A stretch of DNA of 64,000 nucleotides from an uncultured Granulosicoccus sp. (GTDB lineage: Bacteria; Pseudomonadota; Gammaproteobacteria; Granulosicoccales; Granulosicoccaceae): positions 124,001 through 188,000 of the forward strand of contig CALDSR010000004.1 of NCBI GenBank assembly GCA_937924505.1, written 5' to 3'. Numbering within the stretch: the first letter of the stretch is position 1; every line of letters begins with the position of its first letter. A model generated the notes under the pieces. The model made no database searches. It saw only the letters and a list, made by a program, of their open reading frames with translations, and was not told where the DNA came from. Below are positions 23,886 to 32,274 of the stretch, piece after piece. The translations under genes were made by a program, and so were the position numbers.

Positions 23886-26095
23886 TGAGTAATACTGCCG
23901 TCCAAGCTGTGCAGATGTTATCACCGGGTGCCATGCGTGAGCGCCCGGTCGTCTTGCATGTGGACGACGATGCTGCCGCACTTATGATGGCTGAAGGTGC
24001 ACTGGAAGATGCAGGTTTTGACATTGTGCACGCAGAAGACGGGCGTCAGGCCATAGAACAATTCCATGCAGTGGCCCCCGATTTGATTATCATGGACGCA
24101 GTCATGCCTGTCATGGATGGATTCTCGGCGATTCGCGAAATCAGGAAGCTGCCGGCGGGTGAGCATATACCTATTCTTATGATCACCGGACTAGATGATT
24201 TCGATTCCATTACGCGAGCCTATGATGAAGGAGCAACTGACTTTCTCGCAAAACCAGTCAACTTCATTGTTCTGCCGCATCGTGTTCAATACATGTTGCG
24301 TTCAACGAAAACGGCGAACGAGTTGCGGGTAAGTCAGACGAAGCTCGATTACGCGCAAAGACTCGCGCGCATTGGCAACTGGGAGCTTGACCTGCAAACG
24401 AAGGAGTTGAGTTGGTCGCAGGAATTTGGACGGATGTTCAACCTGGACAATAACAGTTCGAAGCAGTACTGGAGCACTATGGATGAACTGATCGTCGAGG
24501 ATGATCGGCAGTCAGTACAGATCCTCCTGGAACAATCGATTGACAAAGGTGAGCCATTCAATGTCGAGTTTTCTGTCAAGCTCGAAGAGGCGGCAGAGAT
24601 GCGTCGGATGCGCCTCGAAGCAGAGCCATTTACGATCGATAGAAGCAAGGCTTGCACGCATTTGCTGGGCACAGTGCAGGACATTACCGATCGAGTTTTG
24701 GCACAGCAGCAAATTCATAACCTTGCATACTATGACGTTGTAACTGGACTTCCCAATCGGGCTCAATTAAATGAGCGGATGTCCAGAACATTAAGAAATG
24801 CAGAACGTAATGAATCGAAATTCGCGGTATTGTTCCTGGATCTTGATCATTTTAAACAAGTAAATGACACGTATGGTCATGATGTTGGTGATGAGCTTTT
24901 GCAGAAAGTATCCGAACGATTGACGAGCGTCATACGTGACTCTGATTCCATCGCCCGACCTCACCAGAGAGACTATGACGAAAATCGTTTTACCGTTGCT
25001 CGACTCGGTGGCGATGAATTTGTCGTGCTTCTCGGAGATATTAATCGTGCAGAAGATGCAGCACGTATAGCAGATCGCATCGCTGAATCTGTTGGCAAAC
25101 CTTACCATCTTGCCAACAGTAAAATGAATGTAACGTCGACCATTGGAATCAGTGTGTTTCCGGCGGATGGAACCGACTGCGAGACGCTGTTGAAAAACGC
25201 GGATATCGCCATGTATCACGCCAAACAATCTGGTCGCGATGGGTATCAGTTCTATTCCAGGGGTATTCACGAACGTGCCATGGAGCGTTTTTCGCTTGAA
25301 CGGGATCTTCGCCACGCCATAGAGACTGAGGCGTTGACGCTGGTGTATCAGCCTAAGGTCAGGGTCAGTTCTGGTGAGCTTGACGGGATCGAAGCATTGG
25401 TGCGTTGGAACCATGCAAGCCGTGGATCGATCAGTCCAGTTGAATTCATACAACTGGCCGAGGAGACAGGTCTTATTCTGCCGCTTGGGCGCTGGGTTTT
25501 GCGTGAAGCTTGCCAACAATTACAAACCTGGATAAATGCCGGTATGAAGCCGACGATCATGTCGGTCAATTGCTCCTCCATTCAATTCAGTCGCGGTGAT
25601 GTCGAAGCTGATATTTCGGAAGCGCTCAATGTCAGCGGTTTGAATCCCAACTATCTGGAAATAGAAATAACCGAGAGTCTGCTGCTCAACGATCTTGATG
25701 CGGGTATCAATCGCTTGAATGAGCTAAAGACAATTGGAATTCAGGTGTCAGTTGACGACTTTGGAACCGGATTTACCTCCTTGAGTTATCTGGCAAGGTT
25801 GCCGGCGGACAGATTGAAGATTGATCAGTCGTTTGTTGCCGATCTTGATAGCGGCTCTAACGACAATAGTGGTAAGGCAATCGTTTCATCAATCATCACA
25901 CTGGGCCATAACCTGGGTATGAAGGTAGTTGCTGAAGGGGTCGAGTCCGACAATCAGTTCAATATTCTGAGTCAGGTCGGTTGTGATGAAATTCAGGGGT
26001 ATTTCATTAGCTATCCTTTGAATTCGGAAGAATTTGAAGCATGGGCCAATGATAAGAAAAACCCACTACGCTTGCCTAAAGCTGTTGGCATGTAG
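23885..26095 (+). CDS. Response regulator with REC, PAS, GGDEF and EAL domains
   Basis: 736 aa. REC: acidic triplet VDDDA near residue 27, phosphoacceptor D71 in IIMDAVMP, and the conserved lysine in FLAKPVNF. A PAS segment follows (about 155-275). GGDEF is intact at residues 375-379, but about 15 residues (RPHQRDYDENRFTVA) separate it from the RDSD inhibitory-site motif that normally lies close by. The EAL domain is intact: GIEALVRWNH, EITESLL, VDDFGTGFTSLSYLARLP and KIDQSFV. So it can probably both make and cleave c-di-GMP under phosphorylation control by the coupled HPt protein. Confidence 0.94.
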   Translation: MSNTAVQAVQMLSPGAMRERPVVLHVDDDAAALMMAEGALEDAGFDIVHAEDGRQAIEQFHAVAPDLIIMDAVMPVMDGFSAIREIRKLPAGEHIPILMITGLDDFDSITRAYDEGATDFLAKPVNFIVLPHRVQYMLRSTKTANELRVSQTKLDYAQRLARIGNWELDLQTKELSWSQEFGRMFNLDNNSSKQYWSTMDELIVEDDRQSVQILLEQSIDKGEPFNVEFSVKLEEAAEMRRMRLEAEPFTIDRSKACTHLLGTVQDITDRVLAQQQIHNLAYYDVVTGLPNRAQLNERMSRTLRNAERNESKFAVLFLDLDHFKQVNDTYGHDVGDELLQKVSERLTSVIRDSDSIARPHQRDYDENRFTVARLGGDEFVVLLGDINRAEDAARIADRIAESVGKPYHLANSKMNVTSTIGISVFPADGTDCETLLKNADIAMYHAKQSGRDGYQFYSRGIHERAMERFSLERDLRHAIETEALTLVYQPKVRVSSGELDGIEALVRWNHASRGSISPVEFIQLAEETGLILPLGRWVLREACQQLQTWINAGMKPTIMSVNCSSIQFSRGDVEADISEALNVSGLNPNYLEIEITESLLLNDLDAGINRLNELKTIGIQVSVDDFGTGFTSLSYLARLPADRLKIDQSFVADLDSGSNDNSGKAIVSSIITLGHNLGMKVVAEGVESDNQFNILSQVGCDEIQGYFISYPLNSEEFEAWANDKKNPLRLPKAVGM

Positions 26096-26116
26096 CCTCT
26101 GATCACGAGCGCTCAG

Positions 26117-26134
26117 GACCGTGTTACAACGGTC
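26117..26134. terminator. Short hairpin between convergent genes
   Basis: GACCGT-GTTACA-ACGGTC, a 6-bp perfect stem, in the 47-bp gap between the response-regulator gene (+) and the enoyl-CoA hydratase-like gene (-). No T run; weak candidate. Confidence 0.35.
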
Positions 26135-26142
26135 AGTGTGGC

Positions 26143-26952
26143 TTAGCGATGTTTCCACAACGGTTCGCGTTTATCCTTGAACGCGTCAATGCCAATCGAT
26201 ACGTCTTCTGCCATCATGTTGCAAGCCATGGATTCGGCAGCAAGCTTGTAGGCATCTTCAATGGGGAGTTCCAGCTGCTTGTAGAAAAGTCCCTTGCCGG
26301 TCGTCACCGCGACCTTAGACTTTGCCTTGATCCTGTTGCACCAAATCAAAATTTCCTTGTCGAGCTCTTGGTCGTCAACCGCCTTGTTGATCAGACCCCA
26401 TTCGCTTGCTGTGTCTGTATCGATGAAGTCGCCGGTCATCAACATTTCAAAAGCTCGTTTGCGGTGGATGTTTCTTGAAAGTGGTACAGATGGTGTACTG
26501 CAGAACAGGCCAACATTGATACCGGATACAGCAAATCTTGCACTTTTCGCCGCAATGGCAAGATCACAATTGGCAACAAGCTGGCACCCCGCGGCAGTTG
26601 CAATACCTTGAACCTTGGCGATAACCGGTTGTGGAATGTTGAGCAAGGTGTTCATGAAGTGACTGCACTTGGCAAAGAGGTTCGCTTGCCATTCCTGGTT
26701 GATGTTTGCCCGCATCTCCTTGAGATCATGCCCGGCGCAGAAGGCCTTGCCGTTTGCAGCGATGACTACGGCCCGGCACTTATCGTCCAATGAGTCAAGT
26801 GCGGTTTGTAGCGCATCGAGCATCTCATGTGACAGTGCGTTGTATTGCGCCGGACGATTTAGCGTCAGTGTTGTGATGTCATCTTCATAGGTGACCAGAC
26901 ACACTGGACTGCCAGCACCGTGTTCCGTGCTGCTGTGTGATTCAGCTGACAT
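26143..26952 (-). CDS. Enoyl-CoA hydratase/isomerase-like protein (ECHDC3-like), active-site Glu apparently missing
   Basis: 269 aa crotonase fold. The oxyanion-hole and CoA-binding segments are present (KAFCAGHDLKEM; GIATAAGCQLVANCDLAIAAKSARFAV). Where hydratases have the catalytic Glu of the second active-site loop, this protein reads GINVGLFCSTPSVPLSR, as in the ECHDC3-like subgroup. Classical hydration of enoyl-CoA is therefore doubtful; another crotonase reaction or a non-catalytic role is possible. Its leader contains CGCC...GGCG and CCCGG-TTTCG-CCGGG pairings (26979-27006). It is divergent from the thioesterase gene. Confidence 0.88.
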   Translation of the reverse strand: MSAESHSSTEHGAGSPVCLVTYEDDITTLTLNRPAQYNALSHEMLDALQTALDSLDDKCRAVVIAANGKAFCAGHDLKEMRANINQEWQANLFAKCSHFMNTLLNIPQPVIAKVQGIATAAGCQLVANCDLAIAAKSARFAVSGINVGLFCSTPSVPLSRNIHRKRAFEMLMTGDFIDTDTASEWGLINKAVDDQELDKEILIWCNRIKAKSKVAVTTGKGLFYKQLELPIEDAYKLAAESMACNMMAEDVSIGIDAFKDKREPLWKHR

Positions 26953-27066
26953 GAAGACTCCTTTTTATTTTGACCGCTCGCCAGTGCCCGGTTTCGCCGG
27001 GAGGCGTGTGTTCGAGTACATCCAATATAAGGAGTTTAGCCCGGCTTTGACACTCAAAATTACAGA

Positions 27067-27627
27067 ATGCCTGTTATTCTGCTTGTCATGACACGCTCGA
27101 TACAGACCACGGAGCTGCAAATTACCGAAGCAGAGTTTGGCCTCCTGATGGCTGAACGCCTGCCATTTGCCGCAATGATGGGTCTTGAAGTTGAACAATT
27201 CAAAACCAGTGGCGTGTGGATGCGATCGGTATACCGGGATGAGTTTCTACGCCCCGGAGGCACCGTCGCAGGCCCCTTGATGATGGGCCTTGCCGACGCT
27301 GCGATGTACGCGGCTGTGCTGGCGCGAATTGGTCCTGTTGAATTGGCTGTCACCACGAATCTTTGCATTAATTTTTTGCGACGTCCTCTGCCCGGTGATG
27401 TGCTGGGGTATGCGCGATTGCTGAAACTGGGTAAGCGCCTCGCTGTTGGCGAAGTATCGCTTTACAGCGACTTGCCTTTGACTGATCGTGACGTGGTGGG
27501 CAAGAGCGACTGCTATTTCAATGCACTCGAAGCCACGGAGCCGGTCGCGCATGTCACGTCTACTTATTCGATTCCGCCGCCAGAGCAGCGACAAGAAGAG
27601 TGGTCGGAGAAGCAGCAAGAACAGTAG
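27067..27627 (+). CDS. PaaI-type hotdog-fold thioesterase
   Basis: 186 aa. The hotdog core is visible: LPFAAMMGLEVEQFKTSGVWMR, then GGTVAGPLMMGLADAAMYAAVLARIG, and TTNLCINFLRRPLPGD. This family hydrolyses acyl-CoA thioesters; the substrate is unknown. The C-terminus is a Glu/Gln-rich tail. ATG at 27067 and at 27088 are both possible and neither has a clear ribosome-binding site. It is followed after about 40 nt by the haloacid dehalogenase gene on the same strand. Confidence 0.87.
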   Translation: MPVILLVMTRSIQTTELQITEAEFGLLMAERLPFAAMMGLEVEQFKTSGVWMRSVYRDEFLRPGGTVAGPLMMGLADAAMYAAVLARIGPVELAVTTNLCINFLRRPLPGDVLGYARLLKLGKRLAVGEVSLYSDLPLTDRDVVGKSDCYFNALEATEPVAHVTSTYSIPPPEQRQEEWSEKQQEQ

Positions 27628-27665
27628 CAAGAACGGCAGTTTTTAGAGCCAGGGGGCTGATACAC

Positions 27666-28355
27666 ATGAGCGAGCAACACTTTACGGATATCAAGGCATG
27701 CGTATTTGATGCCTATGGCACTTTATTCGATGTGCATTCCGCTGTCGGAAAATTCCGTGATGAAATTGGCCCACGTTATGCCGAACTATCTATGGCTTGG
27801 CGTACCCGTCAACTCGAATACACGTGGTTACGCAGCCTGATGGGTGAGCACTGTGACTTCTGGCAAGTCACCTCCGATGCTTTGACAGTGAGTCTGGCTG
27901 CAAGTAATTTAGAGGAAAGCCAATTGCATGATCGCCTGATGCAGGCCTATTTGTCGCTCGATTCTTTTAGTGAAGTCAAACAAGTGTTGACATTGCTAAA
28001 ACGATCGGGAATGCAGACAGCCATATTGACCAATGGCAGCCCATCGATGATCAAGGCGGCCGTTGTCAGTGCAGGGCTGGATGCTTTGATTGATCATCAA
28101 TTGTCAGTCGAATCTGTCGGCGTATTCAAGCCCGATGTCCGTGTCTATCAGTTGGCGCTCGATACCCTCGGCGTTGACAAAGAACAGATCAGCTTTCAGT
28201 CATCAAACGCTTGGGATGCAGCTGGCGCTGCGCATTTTGGTTTTCGGGTCGCCTGGATCAACCGGTATGCGCAGCCGCGCGAAGCGCTACCGGGTAGTCC
28301 ACAGGCAGAACTCAGGGATCTGTCGAACTATCCGGCGCTGTTGGGAATCTGCTAG
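27666..28355 (+). CDS. Haloacid dehalogenase type II (HAD superfamily)
   Basis: 229 aa. HAD motifs: nucleophile in VFDAYGTLFDV, motif II LTNGS, lysine in GVFKPDVRVY, and the subgroup marker SSNAWDAAGAAHFGFRVAWINR, which is typical of (S)-2-haloacid dehalogenases. The predicted reaction is hydrolytic dehalogenation of 2-haloalkanoic acids through an aspartyl ester; some relatives act on other substrates. The ATG at 27666 is preferred over a longer frame because it starts the conserved domain normally. Its last 44 bases overlap the 3' end of the convergent DUF1289 gene. Confidence 0.92.
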   Translation: MSEQHFTDIKACVFDAYGTLFDVHSAVGKFRDEIGPRYAELSMAWRTRQLEYTWLRSLMGEHCDFWQVTSDALTVSLAASNLEESQLHDRLMQAYLSLDSFSEVKQVLTLLKRSGMQTAILTNGSPSMIKAAVVSAGLDALIDHQLSVESVGVFKPDVRVYQLALDTLGVDKEQISFQSSNAWDAAGAAHFGFRVAWINRYAQPREALPGSPQAELRDLSNYPALLGIC

Positions 28356-28548
28356 GCGTATCGTCGCGGGTTTCGCCAGCGACACTGCGTCTTTCTATCA
28401 GTACCGACAACACACTCAGCCTTTCATCGTCGTCCATCCTGGACCAGCGCGTAATTTCGTCGATGTTTCGGTAGCAACCGCTGCAGGTTTGCGTCTGTTC
28501 ATCAATGGTGCATACACCGGTACAAGGCGATGCGATCTGAAGATTCAT
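28312..28548 (-). CDS. DUF1289 small Cys-rich protein
   Basis: 78 aa. The N-terminal half is the DUF1289 signature: SPCTGVCTID, then QTCSGCYRNIDEITRWSRMDDDER; the four cysteines (pattern C-x3-C-x8-C-x2-C) probably bind a metal. Function unknown, though these proteins are widespread in proteobacteria. The C-terminal tail is low-complexity, and its last 15 codons overlap the haloacid dehalogenase gene on the opposite strand, tail to tail. Confidence 0.85.
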   Translation of the reverse strand: MNLQIASPCTGVCTIDEQTQTCSGCYRNIDEITRWSRMDDDERLSVLSVLIERRSVAGETRDDTPSRFPTAPDSSTDP

Positions 28549-28655
28549 CTTTAACGGGTTTCAGTTGATTGGGGAGATAGGATTTCGAGCCGGTAGTGAC
28601 CCGTACGTACTCGCTTGACTGATAGACTCATCAATTGAGTCCGGAACCGAATTTT

Positions 28656-29687
28656 ATGCATAAAATCATCCTAGATACAGACCCAGGTGTAGATGATGCG
28701 ATGGCCATCGCATATGCCTTCTGTCACCCGGAGATTCAGCTTGTCGGTCTGACCACGGTTTTCGGCAATACCAACATTGAATTTGCCACCCGCAATGCCA
28801 TGTTCATTCTGGATCAACTGGGCGCGCTCGATGTGCCCGTGGCCAAAGGGGCCGCGGCGCCGAGTGTCCGTCCACCACAACCCCCCGCTGACTTTGTGCA
28901 CGGGTCTGATGGACTTGGTAATCAGTACCCTGGTAGTACCGTCGATTCAGCGGCGGTCGAGACGGCGACGCTAAACCCGGCGGCGAGGCATGCGAAAATC
29001 GAATCGCTTGATGCGGCGAGTTTCATTATTGAGTCCGCTCGCGCGGCACCTGGCGAGATTACCCTGGTCGCGGTGGGGCCCTTGACCAATATTGCCGAGG
29101 CGTTGCGTCGCGAACCTCTGCTACCCGGTTTGGTTCGACAGCTCGTGGTCATGGGGGGCACTGTCGATGAACCGGGTAATGTATCGCCGGTTGCCGAAGC
29201 CAATTTTCTCAATGATCCGCATGCAGCCGATGAGGTATTCGCCGTCGAATGGCCCACAACCATCGTCGGTTTGGACGTCACCCATCGCATCATGATCGGC
29301 GACAGTCACCTCGACCGTCTCGGTTCAGATGCTGGCCAGACTGGCCAGCTAATTCGTCAGACCAGTCGTTTTTATGTCGATTTCTATACCGAGAGTGGAG
29401 CGGCGGCAGACGCTCATGAAGCGGGTGAAGAGCCACAGTGTGCAATGCATGATGCTGCAGCCATTGCCTGTGTCCTTGTGCCCGATGCATTTTCGACCGT
29501 TGCAGGCCCAGCGCGGGTGATCACTGAAGGCGTGGCCATAGGCCAACTCGCGATTGATCGAAAAGGCTACCGCTACGCGCTGCCACACTGGCAGGACTTG
29601 CCATCCACCAAGGTCTGCATGGCCGTTGATGCTCCGTATGTGCTTAACCATTTTCTCGACACTTTGACCGATCATCACCTGACCTGA
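28656..29687 (+). CDS. Nucleoside hydrolase (inosine-uridine preferring family)
   Basis: 343 aa. The calcium-binding signature DTDPGVDDAMAI opens the protein; further motifs are TTVFGNTN, VHGSDGLGN, VAVGPLTNIAEAL, VVMGGTVDEPGN, EANFLNDPHAA and GLDVTHRI, all in family order. It splits the N-glycosidic bond of ribonucleosides to give base and ribose. I use ATG 28656 with GGAA upstream; a TTG at 28635 is possible. The BMP-type importer about 5 kb downstream, known in this class for nucleosides, makes purine nucleoside salvage plausible. Confidence 0.93.
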   Translation: MHKIILDTDPGVDDAMAIAYAFCHPEIQLVGLTTVFGNTNIEFATRNAMFILDQLGALDVPVAKGAAAPSVRPPQPPADFVHGSDGLGNQYPGSTVDSAAVETATLNPAARHAKIESLDAASFIIESARAAPGEITLVAVGPLTNIAEALRREPLLPGLVRQLVVMGGTVDEPGNVSPVAEANFLNDPHAADEVFAVEWPTTIVGLDVTHRIMIGDSHLDRLGSDAGQTGQLIRQTSRFYVDFYTESGAAADAHEAGEEPQCAMHDAAAIACVLVPDAFSTVAGPARVITEGVAIGQLAIDRKGYRYALPHWQDLPSTKVCMAVDAPYVLNHFLDTLTDHHLT

Positions 29688-29707
29688 CCTGTCGTGATTT
29701 GATTTAA

Positions 29708-29851
<144 letters not shown>

Positions 29852-29986
29852 TAAAACCTGCGTAAACCCTGGCGGTTAGACGCTGCACCACGAATATTGG
29901 GTCGTTCACCAGATTGCTCGAAGTCTGTCCTCGCCGTCACAGTGTCATGGCGGTCAATTGCTCGACACTGTTCTACACTTGGGCGT

Positions 29987-31414
29987 ATGCACAACAGAAA
30001 ATTTACAGGTTTTGCCGCATCCGTGGCGTTGCTTTTATCTGTTTCTGCCTGTGACTGGGTAGATTCGACGGGCGCTCAGCTGGATGCAGGTCCACAAACG
30101 ACCGTGTTTCTTGACGACGTTCCTGTGGGTAGCATGCTTGTTCTCGAGGAGAATACGCCGGCGCGAATACTGACCAGTCGTGATGCGGCGGTCGACGGTG
30201 ACACCCTCCAATTCACCTGGTCAGACAAACCATTGGTCGAAGGGGCGCTGGACGTCTGTGCCAGTGCAGCGGGCTTTCAGCCGAGTTTCGCTGCAAGTAA
30301 TTTGGGCAGTGCCTGTGCCGATCCTGATCAATGTTCCCTCTCCTTCGTCCCGCAGGCGATGAGCGATCCCAACGTGGTTGAGTTTTTGATGGTCGTGCCA
30401 ACTTTGCAAGCCTCGGTCGGCGTGCGTCATGAGTTGACGGTGACAGATGGGACCGGTGGGCTCGTCAGTCAAAATGAATTTGATTTTTGCCTGATTGCCG
30501 AAAACGATCCGCCCATCGCGGGTGCTGATACTTTTGTAGTCATTGAAGGTACGCGTTTGACAGTCGACTCTTTGGATCCACCACATCTTCTGAGTAACGA
30601 CTCGGATGATGTGGACGTGACAAATAATCCTGAACTCGCGATATTGCCAACGCCTGCACGAGAACCAGAATTTGCCGCCTTTTTCGAACTCCAGAATGAT
30701 GGCGGTTTCTCCTACGAATATGGCGGCGATCCGATACAGACAGACATCATCGATAGTTTCGATTATGACGTCACTGATGGATTGTCAACGTCAACAGCGA
30801 CAGTGACATTACGCATTGTTGCCAGTAATCAGGCGCCACAGTTGATCGAAGAAATTCCCTTGTTCAGCGCAACGGTTGGGGATGACGTCGAGATAGATTT
30901 AGCTGAGTTTTTTATTGATCCTGAAGGGGTCAGTCTTTCATTTGACGTTGATGAAACGACGTTGCCCGCGTCCGGAAATCTTGAACTGGATGACGATGGC
31001 TTTCTAGTTGGGGAAGTGGACGAGTCGGACGTTGGAAGTTACGTTGTGCTTGTTACCGCAAGTGATGGTGGGCGCGAAATTTCAGCGAATGTGTCACTCG
31101 AGATTTTTCCAGCGCCGCTGGTTCCCGACAATTCTCCCCCGGTGTTTGTCAGTGGTACCGTGTTCGACCAGAGCATTACACTTGGTCAGCAAATCGCTGT
31201 CATTCGTCCGCTTTTCAATGATCCTGACGACGATATTCTGAGTTATCAGGTGATTGGAGGAGACTTGCCAGCTGGTGTCACAATCAATAGCTTTACCGGC
31301 GTCATATCCGGACGCCCTCTGGGTCGACTGTGGGTCAGAAACCTTCAGGTTGAGGCGGAGGATGAAGCTGGCAACACGGCCGAGTCAAGTTTGTTCGACA
31401 TCCGCGTCCGCTGA
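29987..31414 (+). CDS. Lipoprotein with cadherin-like/Ig-like domains
   Basis: 475 aa. A signal peptide ends in the lipobox LSVSAC; the residue after the acylated Cys is Asp, which in enterobacteria favours inner-membrane retention. The rest is beta-rich: a first domain (about 30-175), then a cadherin-like unit (NDPPIAGADTFVVIEGTRL to TATVTLRIV), a second (NQAPQLIEEIPLFSATVGDDVEIDL to ISANVSLEI), and a dystroglycan-type unit (NSPPVFVSGTVFDQSITLGQQ to the C-terminus with LPAGVTINSFTGVISGRP). Such proteins are structural or adhesive and often bind calcium; the true role is unknown. The ATG at 29987 is chosen because it gives the lipoprotein signal; upstream sequence is not conserved-looking. 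Confidence 0.82.
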   Translation: MHNRKFTGFAASVALLLSVSACDWVDSTGAQLDAGPQTTVFLDDVPVGSMLVLEENTPARILTSRDAAVDGDTLQFTWSDKPLVEGALDVCASAAGFQPSFAASNLGSACADPDQCSLSFVPQAMSDPNVVEFLMVVPTLQASVGVRHELTVTDGTGGLVSQNEFDFCLIAENDPPIAGADTFVVIEGTRLTVDSLDPPHLLSNDSDDVDVTNNPELAILPTPAREPEFAAFFELQNDGGFSYEYGGDPIQTDIIDSFDYDVTDGLSTSTATVTLRIVASNQAPQLIEEIPLFSATVGDDVEIDLAEFFIDPEGVSLSFDVDETTLPASGNLELDDDGFLVGEVDESDVGSYVVLVTASDGGREISANVSLEIFPAPLVPDNSPPVFVSGTVFDQSITLGQQIAVIRPLFNDPDDDILSYQVIGGDLPAGVTINSFTGVISGRPLGRLWVRNLQVEAEDEAGNTAESSLFDIRVR

Positions 31415-31427
31415 GAGCCGTTAGAGG

Positions 31428-31442
31428 ATCCCGGCCCGGGAT
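31428..31442. terminator. Short palindromic hairpin after the lipoprotein gene
   Basis: ATCCCG-GCC-CGGGAT followed by TTTG, 13 bp after the stop codon. Six-base arms with a 3-nt loop and three T; a plausible weak intrinsic terminator. Confidence 0.45.
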
Positions 31443-31512
31443 TTGCGTCCATTGTTCGCATCAGAGAAGGTTTGCCGGTTATGATATCGGCAAGGTAAAC
31501 GGTTGACTCGTC

Positions 31513-32232
31513 ATGGCATCTAACGCGCCATATCTTTTTGTAAAGCACTCGGAGCACTGGAACATCGATCGCTGCACCCGCTGGATGGGTAGCCGTGATT
31601 ACGATGTCGACTGGTGTTATCCGGTTAATGGTGATGTTTTTCCTGATCCTTCGCGCTATAACGGAATCATCGTCTTTGGCGGCGCCAACAGCGCCAACGA
31701 TTGTGCTGAGCACAGTTGGGTCAAGCAAGAGTTATCCTTTGTTGAACAATGCCTGAAGCATGATGTGCCGTTCTTCGGCATATGCCTTGGTGCGCAGATG
31801 CTGGCTCGCGTGCTGGGCGCGACGGTGCGTCCTCACGAGAAGGAATGCAAGGAGGTAGGTTTTTACGAAGTTCTGCCGACTGAAGATGGACGTGATTTTC
31901 TGCCAGCACCCTTGAAGGTCATGCAATGGCATTCAGAGGGTTTTGACTTGCCGGCGGGGTCCAGACGAATCGCTACCGGGCATGATTTTCCGAACCAGGG
32001 TTTTGCTCTGAGTGGCACCACGCTTGGGGTGCAATTTCATCCGGAAGTCAACCCTGATGTACTGGCTATCTGGCATGAGCGCAACAAGCAACGCAAACCT
32101 GGACAGTTGAGCGATCAGGATCGCTGCCTGATGATGCAGGACGCTCACACTCATGATGCAGCGATAACCGCGTGGCTCGACGGTTTCCTGACTCAATGGA
32201 CGGCAGACGCGGCAAATCGCAGCCCCGACTGA
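31513..32232 (+). CDS. Class I glutamine amidotransferase (GMP synthase-like)
   Basis: 239 aa. The catalytic nucleophile is C91 in FFGICLGAQM and the His-Glu pair is H176/E178 in GVQFHPEVN. FGGANSANDC and the oxyanion region fit stand-alone class I amidotransferases, often named GMP-synthase glutamine-amidotransferase-like. It would release ammonia from glutamine or hydrolyse gamma-glutamyl bonds; no synthetase partner is adjacent. A Kef-type antiporter gene follows after 42 bp. Confidence 0.9.
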   Translation: MASNAPYLFVKHSEHWNIDRCTRWMGSRDYDVDWCYPVNGDVFPDPSRYNGIIVFGGANSANDCAEHSWVKQELSFVEQCLKHDVPFFGICLGAQMLARVLGATVRPHEKECKEVGFYEVLPTEDGRDFLPAPLKVMQWHSEGFDLPAGSRRIATGHDFPNQGFALSGTTLGVQFHPEVNPDVLAIWHERNKQRKPGQLSDQDRCLMMQDAHTHDAAITAWLDGFLTQWTADAANRSPD

Positions 32233-32274
32233 ATCTCCTTCATGAATGCCGCGTAGATCGCTTACTATTCACGC

